Positions 24,125 through 31,849 of a stretch of DNA of 34,841 nucleotides are shown here, piece by piece (within the stretch, counting starts at the first letter, position 1; the number at the start of each line of letters is the position of its first letter). Position numbers and translations under genes: made by a program. The notes under the pieces are model-generated. The model saw only the letters and a list, made by a program, of their open reading frames with translations. It did no database searches and was not told where the DNA came from. The stretch lies in contig WQZB01000052.1 of the NCBI GenBank assembly GCA_009780955.1, positions 1 to 34,841 of the forward strand, written 5' to 3'. This DNA comes from Polyangiaceae bacterium. Lineage in GTDB: Bacteria > Myxococcota_A > Polyangia > Polyangiales > Polyangiaceae.

Positions 24125-24964
24125 TTATATTGCCCGAGCCGAAGCCTGATCCGCTAGCATGCGATCGATTCTTGAGCAGAGTTCCGAAGGTTGCAGGCGC
24201 ACTGCAGTCCTGGCGCTAGGCATATTTGAATCTGTCTCGATAACAGGATATCGCTTGATTGCTTCGATATATTCCGGCTTGTCTGCTGCAATCGAAAATA
24301 TATATAAGCCTCTTTGAAATCTTGCAAACGAAGCCGCTATATACTTCCTGTCAGTATTGTATTGATACTCAAATTGGTCGCTTGCATCGTGTTTGCCTTG
24401 TTCCAGGGTCCCTGCCAGGGGAAGTCCGTTGAGGAATTCTTCGAGAATCCCGCAGTTGAGATTCCAACGCGCGTAGACGACTCCATCTCGACATAATGGG
24501 CGTCTAACAAGCTGGCGGAAGAGCGCCATGCCAAATCGAGCGCCAAACACCGACATATGAGCTCGTACAGCAGATCCATCCAGACGACCATATCGGAGTG
24601 GTTGATAGAGATATTCATTCGCTCGGCCGAAAATGGCTTGAGAGCCACTGATGCTCTGCACAATTTCTTTAAGGACAGCGGGGGCCTTTGCCTTCATTGT
24701 GTTAATAAGATCATCGATCGCCTCGCTACCCCCATGGATTCCCATGCGAGCAAGAAACGAAGCTACGGCATCCGCAGCCGCCGCCCCCTCGTTGCAGCGG
24801 AAACAGGAACCGAACTCCATTCCGCTCAGGCGCCACTTTCGGATGAACATTTTCTTTGGAGGCATGTGGTCTACGGTCGTTGACCGTTCGCCACAGTAGA
24901 TACAAAACGGATCCTCCTTGAGGATCTCTTTCTTCGATCGACTCTTTGTTTTCCGAAGTCTCAT
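24125..24964 (-). CDS. HNH nuclease-like protein
   Basis: This encodes 279 aa. The N-terminus has a zinc-type HNH layout: CIYC (Cys21, Cys24), TTVDHMPPKKMF with Asp32-His33, and CFRCNEG (Cys54, Cys57, Asn58). Residues 60-200 are helical and carry no recognised domain (ASFLARMGIHGGSEAIDDLI, AVRAHMSVFGARFGMALFRQ). The remainder is a mixed region ending in a charged helix. It starts 18 bp after the hsdR stop and is probably the last gene of the restriction operon. Its DNA is visibly less GC-rich than its neighbours, a sign of recent transfer. A nuclease role in defence is inferred from context. Confidence 0.75.
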   Translation of the reverse strand: MRLRKTKSRSKKEILKEDPFCIYCGERSTTVDHMPPKKMFIRKWRLSGMEFGSCFRCNEGAAAADAVASFLARMGIHGGSEAIDDLINTMKAKAPAVLKEIVQSISGSQAIFGRANEYLYQPLRYGRLDGSAVRAHMSVFGARFGMALFRQLVRRPLCRDGVVYARWNLNCGILEEFLNGLPLAGTLEQGKHDASDQFEYQYNTDRKYIAASFARFQRGLYIFSIAADKPEYIEAIKRYPVIETDSNMPSARTAVRLQPSELCSRIDRMLADQASARAI

Positions 24965-24982
24965 CTTTGAGGTGAGCTTACA

Positions 24983-27900
24983 TCACATGCCCTTCGCCTC
25001 ACTCTTCCCGCCCCGAATCTCGTCATAAATCCGCCTCACCAACAATCGGAACGCCAGGTCCTTGAACTGCAAGTCGTTCAAATAGCGGGTGACGATCTCC
25101 TGATTCTGGTCCATGCGATCGACCATCAATCCATCGACCTTGTCTTTCATTGCTAGAGCGAAGTTGTCGAACGGGTTGGCCTTCGCGCGCTGGACCACCT
25201 CGTCATCGAGATTGGCCGCGGCGACGAACTGGTCGAAGAGGATCTCATCGTCCCGTTTGAACTCAGTGCCGAAGCGGTCATTGAGCACCTCGATGATCTC
25301 GGAGAGTTGCGCCTCGTCGTCTCTGGCCTTCTTGGTGCCAACCTCCGTTGCGCCATATAACACGCCAGATGGTTCAGCGAGGAGCATGATGATGGATCCC
25401 TCACTCGCCTTGTCGAGCCGGTAATACTTGAGCGCGACATCGCCATCGAGTTGCAGCGGGTTCTTCCTCGGATCCTGCGGCAGCTTGGCCTCGAAGAAGC
25501 GCGCAAACGTGTAGAGCTTCTCGAGGTCGGGGTCTGAGAACGGCATGATCTGCGAGAGGAAGGCGTAGAGGCGTACGAATGCACCGAGGGCGTTCTTGAA
25601 CTCGTCGCGTGGCTTTTCTTCGAGCGCCTTGAACCGATCGACGCCAGGGTTCAAGTGGCGGTTCATCTCGGCCTGGTCATGCACGGTTTGCTTTGCACGC
25701 GGCGAGAAGAACACTTTGCAGAACGCATCGACCTCCGACCGCCAAAAGACCTGCGCCTCTTCGAGCCTGTGGGCGAGATCGTAGAGCTGCTGTGGATCGG
25801 CCGTCTCGGCGACGGTCGTCGCTTCGTAGTAGGGCTGGAAACTTCGCTGGATTTCTTCGGTGTCGTTCACGAAGTCGAGGACGAATGTGTCCGTCTTGCC
25901 GGGTGCGGTGCGATTTAGGCGCGAGAGCGTCTGCACGGCCTGCACGCCCGACAGCCGCTTGTCGACGTACATCGTGTGGAGCAGCGGTTGGTCGAAGCCG
26001 GTCTGGTACTTGTTCGCGACGAGCAGGATCTGAAAATCGTCCCCGTCGAATGCACCCGTGAGACCAGCTTCGGAGATGTGTTTGCCGCTCTTGTCGACGT
26101 TCATCCCGGGCTCGGTAAGCTCGATGCCCGTGTCGGGATCCTTCACCGCGCCCGAGAACGCGACGAGCACGCCGATGTCGCTGTAGCCCTTCTCTTTCAG
26201 GTACGCCTCGAACGCTTGCTTATAGCGAATCGCGTGCAGTCGTGAGCTCGTGACGAGCATCGCCTTGGCGCGTCCGCCGATCTTGTGCCGGACCTTCGCG
26301 CGGAAGTGTTCGACCATCACCTCGGTCTTCTGCGCGACGTTGTGCGGGTGCAGACTCATGAAGCGCGCGAGCTGTCGCGTCGCTTCTTTCTTCGGCACGC
26401 GTGGATCGTCCTCGGTCTTCTTCACGATTCGGTAATACGCCTTGTACGTCGTGTAACTCTTGAGCACGTCGAGGATGAAGCCCTCCTCGATGGCCTGGCG
26501 CATCGAGTAGAGGTGGAACGGGTGCGGCTTCCCTTCGGCGTCGCGGGTGCCGAAGATCTCGAGCGTCTTGGCTTTCGGCGTTGCGGTGAAGGCGAAGTAC
26601 GACAGGTTTTTCTGCCGTCCGCGCGAGGCCATCGCCGCCGTCACCCGATCCTCGGAGTCATCCTCGTCGCTTGTTGCATCAGCTGCTGCTGCTTCCTCGA
26701 GCGAGATCACCGCGAGCACCTGCTTCATCTTGCGTGCCGATTCGCCGGTCTGCGAGCTGTGTGCCTCGTCGACGATGAGAGCGTAGCGCTTGCTCTTCGA
26801 CTTGCTGATCTTGTCGAGGATGACGGGGAACTTCTGTAGCGTCGTGATGATGATCGGCGTGCCGCTCTCGAGCGCCGTGACGAGCTGATCGGAGTGCTCA
26901 TCGATCTTCGCGACGACGCCTTGCTTGTGTTCGAATTGATAGATGGTGTCTTGGAGTTGCTTGTCGAGCACGCGCCGGTCAGTGATGACCACGACCGAAT
27001 TGAAGACGCGCTCGTCGCTCGCATCGTGCAGGCTCGCGAGGCGGTGCGCCAGCCACGCAATGCTGTTCGACTTGCCCGAACCGGCCGAGTGCTGGATCAA
27101 GTAGCTGTGGCCTGGCCCGTCGACGCGCGCGGCAGCTTCGAGTTTGCGGACCGCGTCGAGCTGGTGGTAGCGCGGGAAGACGATCTTCTTTTCTTCGACC
27201 TTCTTGCCCCTGCGTAGTTTCTCCTCTTTGGCGAGATGCAGGAATCGCCCGACGATGTCGAGAAAGGAATCGCGCTGCCAGATCTCCTCCCAGAGGTACG
27301 CCGTGCGATAGCCGCTGGGGTGCTCGGGATTGCCGGCACCTCCATGCGCACCTCGATTGAACGGCAGGAAGGTGGTTTCCCCACCGCGCAGAAGCGTGGT
27401 CATGTACGCGAGATCGGGATCGACCGCGAAGTGAACGAGCGCGCCGCGCTTGAACTGAAAGAGTCGATGCCGAGGATCCCGCGCACGGTACTGCGCAATG
27501 GCATGCTGCACGTTCTGCTGGGTGAGTGGATTCTTCAGTTCCACCGTCGCTATTGGCAGACCATTGAGCGACAGCAGCATATCGATTGACTGATCCTCGT
27601 CCTTGTCGCCGCTTGGTGCGAACCGCACCTGCCGCGTGACTGCGAGGCGGTTCTCTGCGTAGGCAGCCAGCACATCGGGGTTCAGCCCGTGCGTCGGCTT
27701 GAACGTCGCGAGCGAGATCGTCTTGCCAAAGAACTTGAACCCGTGACGGAGCACGTCGAGCGTGCCTCGGCTCGCTTGTGCCTTGGCCAACGTGTCGAGT
27801 ACTTCGGTCTCGAGTCCGGTACTGTGCTGCGCGCGCAGTTCACTCCACAACTTGCTCTGCGTAGCTTCAATGAAGGCGAAGAGCTCGGACGGGATGAGCG

Positions 27901-28009
27901 CCCGCTCGCGATCGAACGCACTGGGCGCGACACTGTGCCAGCCACCGATGGTCACGAGGTGGTGCTCGATCGCGTCCTCGAACGCCCGCTCGGTGTGCTT
28001 GGCGATCAT
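24983..28009 (-). CDS. hsdR: Type I restriction enzyme R subunit (HsdR)
   Basis: This encodes 1008 aa, a full length for the family. The N-terminal nuclease motif is SIDMLLSLNG...VELKN, with Asp143, Glu157 and Lys159. The Walker A motif is HSAGSGKS (307-314) and the DEAH box lies at 414-417. Motif III is FAFTATPKAKT and the helicase part runs to about residue 690, including FQILLVANKYQTGFDQP. A C-terminal helical region for contacts with the methylase follows. The enzyme would translocate and cut DNA without methylation when bound to HsdM2S. The gene overlaps rhuM by 4 bp. All catalytic residues look intact, although the partner hsdM and hsdS are broken. Confidence 0.97.
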   Translation of the reverse strand: MIAKHTERAFEDAIEHHLVTIGGWHSVAPSAFDRERALIPSELFAFIEATQSKLWSELRAQHSTGLETEVLDTLAKAQASRGTLDVLRHGFKFFGKTISLATFKPTHGLNPDVLAAYAENRLAVTRQVRFAPSGDKDEDQSIDMLLSLNGLPIATVELKNPLTQQNVQHAIAQYRARDPRHRLFQFKRGALVHFAVDPDLAYMTTLLRGGETTFLPFNRGAHGGAGNPEHPSGYRTAYLWEEIWQRDSFLDIVGRFLHLAKEEKLRRGKKVEEKKIVFPRYHQLDAVRKLEAAARVDGPGHSYLIQHSAGSGKSNSIAWLAHRLASLHDASDERVFNSVVVITDRRVLDKQLQDTIYQFEHKQGVVAKIDEHSDQLVTALESGTPIIITTLQKFPVILDKISKSKSKRYALIVDEAHSSQTGESARKMKQVLAVISLEEAAAADATSDEDDSEDRVTAAMASRGRQKNLSYFAFTATPKAKTLEIFGTRDAEGKPHPFHLYSMRQAIEEGFILDVLKSYTTYKAYYRIVKKTEDDPRVPKKEATRQLARFMSLHPHNVAQKTEVMVEHFRAKVRHKIGGRAKAMLVTSSRLHAIRYKQAFEAYLKEKGYSDIGVLVAFSGAVKDPDTGIELTEPGMNVDKSGKHISEAGLTGAFDGDDFQILLVANKYQTGFDQPLLHTMYVDKRLSGVQAVQTLSRLNRTAPGKTDTFVLDFVNDTEEIQRSFQPYYEATTVAETADPQQLYDLAHRLEEAQVFWRSEVDAFCKVFFSPRAKQTVHDQAEMNRHLNPGVDRFKALEEKPRDEFKNALGAFVRLYAFLSQIMPFSDPDLEKLYTFARFFEAKLPQDPRKNPLQLDGDVALKYYRLDKASEGSIIMLLAEPSGVLYGATEVGTKKARDDEAQLSEIIEVLNDRFGTEFKRDDEILFDQFVAAANLDDEVVQRAKANPFDNFALAMKDKVDGLMVDRMDQNQEIVTRYLNDLQFKDLAFRLLVRRIYDEIRGGKSEAKGM

Positions 28010-29052
28010 GTGCGTCCTTTGCTCGGCCGACGAGGCGCGGGCTTCTGAAGCTGCTTCGCGGCCTTTTCGAATGCGGCATCAATCGGGTGCGGTTTCGCGT
28101 CTTGAAGCGCGTGGTAACGCTCATATTCCCGCTCGGCCTTTGCCTTGGCAGCCTTCGCGGAGATTGCTCCGGCGTGATCGAGCAGGTTACGACCGGAGAT
28201 CCGAAGGAAGTCGTCGAGCTTCGCAATCCAGTCGCGCATCGTCATCGGTTTGCGATCGAGCGCCTGCAGCTCCGCGTACTCGATGTAAACGTTGACGATG
28301 CGGTGGAGCACTTGAAGCTCCGATTCCGTGAGGTAGTTCTTGGCGATCGCCGCGTCACCCTTGCGGATGATCCCTCCAGGCCGAGTCGTCTGCATGCCCA
28401 TGAACGGCTTGTCCGCGTCAGCGCGCTCGTGGACGATCTCGGCCGCGGTGTGGCCATGCACAGCCCAGTGCATCTTGTTCTGCACAGTGGCGAAGAACTG
28501 CTGCGAGAGCTCGTTGTCAGGCTGGTAGTCGATGCTGGTGGCGTAGATGTCGAGCACCTTTTGGTAGAAGCGCCGCTCGGACGCGCGGATGTCGCGGATC
28601 CGTTCGAGCAGCTCATCGAAATAGTCACGCTGGCCAGGACCGGACGGATTCTTGAGCCGCTCATCGTCCATCGTGAAGCCCTTGACGAGGTATTCCGACA
28701 GGCGCGCGGTAGCCCACTGGCGGAACTGCGTGCCGCGGTGGCTGCGCACGCGGAAGCCGATGGCGAGAATCGCGTCGAGGTTGTAAAAGCGCAGGCTTCG
28801 CGATACCTGTCGGGCGCCTTCGGTTCGAACTTGTAAGAACGACTTACAAGTTGCTCCCTCGTCGAGCTCACCCTCGGCGTAGATCTCACGGAGATGCTGG
28901 GTAACATTCTGCGGCGTGGTCTGGAACAACTCGGCGATTAGCGCTTGGGTGAGCCAGACGGTCTCGCCCTCGAACCGACACTCGATGCGCGTGCGCCCGT
29001 CCTCTGTTTGGTAAAGGAGCAACTCGGATTTGGGAGGCTGCGGATTGGTCAT
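28006..29052 (-). CDS. rhuM: RhuM family protein
   Basis: This encodes 348 aa. The family signature is clear in the first half: ETVWLTQALIAELFQTTPQN, with a helix-turn-helix-like segment, then FYNLDAILAIGFRVRSHRGT and QFRQWATARLSEYLVKGF. The second half is helical and Lys/Ala-rich at the end. RhuM was first named from Salmonella pathogenicity islands, and relatives often lie in type I restriction operons, possibly as antitoxin-like or DNA-binding factors; the function is not settled. It overlaps the upstream methylase/specificity remnant by 4 bp and hsdR by 4 bp, so all three are coupled in translation. Confidence 0.93.
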   Translation of the reverse strand: MTNPQPPKSELLLYQTEDGRTRIECRFEGETVWLTQALIAELFQTTPQNVTQHLREIYAEGELDEGATCKSFLQVRTEGARQVSRSLRFYNLDAILAIGFRVRSHRGTQFRQWATARLSEYLVKGFTMDDERLKNPSGPGQRDYFDELLERIRDIRASERRFYQKVLDIYATSIDYQPDNELSQQFFATVQNKMHWAVHGHTAAEIVHERADADKPFMGMQTTRPGGIIRKGDAAIAKNYLTESELQVLHRIVNVYIEYAELQALDRKPMTMRDWIAKLDDFLRISGRNLLDHAGAISAKAAKAKAEREYERYHALQDAKPHPIDAAFEKAAKQLQKPAPRRPSKGRT

Positions 29053-29520
29053 GTGTGCCCCACATCGATCTTGCCGGTGACAGCGGCAGTGATGAGCGCC
29101 TGGCGGTATTCGCGGAGTTTGTCGATCCCCTCGGTGACGACCTCTGCGACCTTATCGAGTCCCACGAGTTGCTCACGAACAGTCATATCGCGCTCGGCTT
29201 CGACCGCCTTCTGTACGTTCTTCCAGTCCACGCCAAACGGCGGGTTCGACAGCATGTAGTCGAAACGCTGGCCGGCGTGCCCGTCTTGGTCGAACGAATT
29301 CCCGCGCACGATGTTTTCGGGGTTCTGCCCTTTGATGATCAGGTCGCTTTTGCAAACCGCGTAGGACTCCGGGTTCAGTTCCTGGCCAAACACCTTGAGA
29401 TCCGCGTCGGGATTGAGCTCGTGCAGGTACTCTTCAGCGACGCTGAGCATGCCGCCCGTACCACACGCCGGATCGAGATGATCTCGCGCGGCGTGTAGTG
29501 GTCCCCGGCCTCCTCGTCAT
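29049..29520 (-). pseudogene. hsdM: Truncated hsdM fused to the 3' end of hsdS
   Basis: The longest open frame (29049-29450) extends back through DPACGTGGML, methylase motif I. It runs through FGQELNPESYAVCK and SNPPFGVDW (motif IV, 29232-29258) and then changes abruptly. Its last 45 residues, ending IDKLREYRQALITAAVTGKI, are the conserved tail of HsdS. Upstream, EEAGDHYTPREII (29478-29516) is the matching HsdM segment, but in another frame and joined to motif I without the usual 25-30 residue spacer. Almost all of the 5' half of hsdM is missing. The locus has thus lost the first part of hsdM, an internal piece, and everything from after motif IV to the end of hsdS. The open reading frame overlaps rhuM by 4 bp. 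Confidence 0.9.
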
Positions 29521-29681
29521 CAGTTCTTCCTCGTCTTATGCACACGAGGCACGGTAGATCGAGTCGAGCCCTCAAGAGCCGATCAAAATCGAAAAACCCC
29601 GAGTAGCGATCTTGGCTGCTTTCGATTGGCGGATGCGGTGCAGTTGAATCCGCGCGGCTGCCAACCTAAAAAGCACTCACG

Positions 29682-30821
29682 ATGGATTTCAACCTAACCG
29701 AAGAGCAGCGCCTCGTGCGCGATGCAGCCCGTGATTTTGCAGCACGCGAAATTGCCCCAAAGGCTGCGGAAATCGACAAGTCTTCTCGCTGGCCGGGCGA
29801 GGTCATCGCGAAAATGGCCGAGTTGGGCTTTCTCGGCATGGCCATTCCGCAGGAGTACGGCGGCGCCGGCCTCGACACGCTTTCTTACTCGCTCGTGATG
29901 GAAGAAATTAGCGCTGCGTGCGCTTCATGCGGCGTGATCATGAGTGTGAACAATTCACTCTTTTGTGATCCCATTTACAAATACGGCACGCCAAGCCAGA
30001 AAAAAGAATTTCTTGTGCCCGCTGCGCAAGGCAAAAATCTTGGTTGCTTTGGCCTGACCGAGCCCATGAGCGGCTCCGACGCACAAACCATGGCAACCAA
30101 CGCCGAGAAGGTCTCGGGTGGCTGGGTACTCAATGGCGCGAAAAACTGGATTACCAACGGGCCTCATGCCGATTTCATCCTCGTTTTTGCGGTGACGGAC
30201 CGTTCGGGTCCGAAAGTTCGGCACACCGCGTTCGTCGTGCCGAAAGGCACACCCGGTTACACGCAGGCATCACCCGATCATAAACTTGGCATTCACGGGG
30301 CACACTCGTGCACGGTATTTTTCGAAAACTGCAAAGTGCCTGACAGTGCCATTTTAGGCAAGGCCGGCGAAGGCTTTAAGGTCGCGATGGCGACACTCGA
30401 CGGCGGGCGCATTGGGATTGCCTCGCAGGCGCTTGGTATTGCAAGAGCCGCTTTCGATGCCAGCGTTGCCTATGCGAAAGAGCGAAAAAGCTTTGGCGTG
30501 CCTATCGCGCAGCACCAGGCCATCCAGTTCATGCTGAGTGACATGGCCGTCGAGCTCGACGCCGCGCGCCTTCTCACCTGGCGCGCTGCGACCATGAAAG
30601 ATTCTGGGACGCGTCACTCGATGCAAAGCGCCGAGGCCAAGCTTTTTGCGAGTGAAACGGCAACGCGCGTGGCACACAAGGCCATCCAAATTCACGGTGG
30701 CTACGGCTATTCGCAAGAGTTCCCAGTCGAGCGCAACTACCGCGACGCGCGCATCACCGAAATCTACGAAGGCACGAGCGAAATCCAGCGCATCGTGATT
30801 GCCGCGAGCCTGCTCAAGTGA
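29682..30821 (+). CDS. Acyl-CoA dehydrogenase (short-chain type)
   Basis: This encodes 379 aa, a usual length. The family signatures are FGLTEPMSGSDA (FAD and substrate region) and IQIHGGYGYSQEFPVERNYRD. The catalytic base is in YEGTSEIQR near the C-terminus (Glu363), as in butyryl-CoA and short-chain enzymes. It oxidises acyl-CoA to 2-enoyl-CoA and passes electrons to ETF. No ETF or beta-oxidation genes are in the window. The lipoprotein gene begins within its stop codon (GTGA overlap). A degenerate tgctttcgattggcgg stretch, similar to the palindrome arm, lies upstream at about 29617. Confidence 0.95.
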   Translation: MDFNLTEEQRLVRDAARDFAAREIAPKAAEIDKSSRWPGEVIAKMAELGFLGMAIPQEYGGAGLDTLSYSLVMEEISAACASCGVIMSVNNSLFCDPIYKYGTPSQKKEFLVPAAQGKNLGCFGLTEPMSGSDAQTMATNAEKVSGGWVLNGAKNWITNGPHADFILVFAVTDRSGPKVRHTAFVVPKGTPGYTQASPDHKLGIHGAHSCTVFFENCKVPDSAILGKAGEGFKVAMATLDGGRIGIASQALGIARAAFDASVAYAKERKSFGVPIAQHQAIQFMLSDMAVELDAARLLTWRAATMKDSGTRHSMQSAEAKLFASETATRVAHKAIQIHGGYGYSQEFPVERNYRDARITEIYEGTSEIQRIVIAASLLK

Positions 30822-31681
30822 AACCGCCTACCCAAAGCTCATTGTCGCTCCCGGCTCGCATGGCTCATGTAGTTGTATTATGCACGGCCGCATGCGGGGC
30901 CGGTGCTGAAGCGCCGCCCAAGTCACCCGAGCCTCCCGTCGAGATCACATCCGCGCATGGGGTAGCACCGCCTGCACCCGTGATTTACCAGGAGCTCGGC
31001 TCGATCGACGAGGGCGCAGTCGAGCGAGTGTTCCGCGTGCTCGAAAACAAAACCGAGGCATGCCACGAGCAAGGCCGCGACAGAATCGACTATCTTGCGG
31101 GCGACGCGAAAGTTTTCCTGCGCATCGACGCGAACGGCAAAGTGACTTCGTCGTATTTCGAAGAGTCGACGCTTGGCGATCGCGAAGTCGAAAAGTGCAT
31201 TTTGAATGTATTTGGAGCCTCCTCGTGGCCGAAGCCCCAAGGCGGCGAGGCGGAAGTGCGTCACAGTTTTGGTTGGGGCCCGGGCGACGAGCGCAAGCCA
31301 ACCCCATGGTGGCCCGAGAAAGTCACAAGTGCTCTGGCTGGGGCTCCGTCGGTTCGCAAGGCTATCAACCTTTGCAAGGCCGGCATCGTAGGCTCGTTTC
31401 ATGTGACGGCATACGTGGTGCCTGACGTTGGCAACGCCGACGAGGCGGTTCACGCCTCCGTTGGCCGCAGAGGCAAGCGCGGCATGCAAGGTACGCGAGG
31501 CAAGTCCACAACCAAAACAACGGCGCAGCCAACCGCGGGTAGCGGCAGGTTCCAGGCGCTTGGCATTGGCGCATCTACGAAGCAGGCAGCAGAGCGGGTC
31601 GACTGCATCGTCGATGCGCTCCAGGGCCTTGGTCTTCCGAGCCCGGGCAGCTATCCGGCAAAAGTGTCTTTCACGCTCTGA
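30818..31681 (+). CDS. Lipoprotein with AgmX/TonB-like C-terminal domain
   Basis: This encodes 287 aa from GTG 30818; an ATG at 30860 is the alternative and would still keep the lipid site. The signal ends in TAACG (Cys26). Residues about 65-150 resemble the AgmX/PglI-type C-terminal domain found in myxobacterial envelope proteins: a leading helix with a Cys (VLENKTEACHEQGRDRI), then KVFLRIDANGKVTSSYFEES and VEKCILNVFGASSWPKPQGG. The second half has a basic Gly/Lys/Thr-rich linker (GKRGMQGTRGKSTTKTT) and a possible second, degenerate copy (ERVDCIVDALQGLGLPSPGS). The role is unknown. Overlap with the acyl-CoA dehydrogenase is 4 bp. Palindromic element copy B begins within its stop codon. Confidence 0.7.
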   Translation: MKPPTQSSLSLPARMAHVVVLCTAACGAGAEAPPKSPEPPVEITSAHGVAPPAPVIYQELGSIDEGAVERVFRVLENKTEACHEQGRDRIDYLAGDAKVFLRIDANGKVTSSYFEESTLGDREVEKCILNVFGASSWPKPQGGEAEVRHSFGWGPGDERKPTPWWPEKVTSALAGAPSVRKAINLCKAGIVGSFHVTAYVVPDVGNADEAVHASVGRRGKRGMQGTRGKSTTKTTAQPTAGSGRFQALGIGASTKQAAERVDCIVDALQGLGLPSPGSYPAKVSFTL

Positions 31682-31802
31682 CCGCTTTCGATTTGGCGCG
31701 ATCTCTTCGTTGGCGGCTCCGGTGCGGTCCTCAAAGCCGGAAGAGGCTGTTCCGGTCCGCTCCTCGCCGCCGCCTCGATCTCGCGCCAACTTGAAAGCGG
31801 TC
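31680..31802. repeat. Palindromic intergenic element, full copy B
   Basis: The left arm (31680-31704) and right arm (31777-31802) are the same as in copy A except for one base on each side: ttggcgcg on the left and gcgccaac on the right. The two changed bases pair with each other, so A-T in copy A has become G-C here. The core matches copy A with a few substitutions. As in copy A, a further left-arm fragment (tttcgatttgacgcgg) follows at 31807-31822. The element begins inside the stop codon of the upstream lipoprotein gene. Confidence 0.9.
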
Positions 31803-31849
31803 TATCTTTCGATTTGACGCGGCCTCTTCTTCGGAAGGATGCTGCGAGC

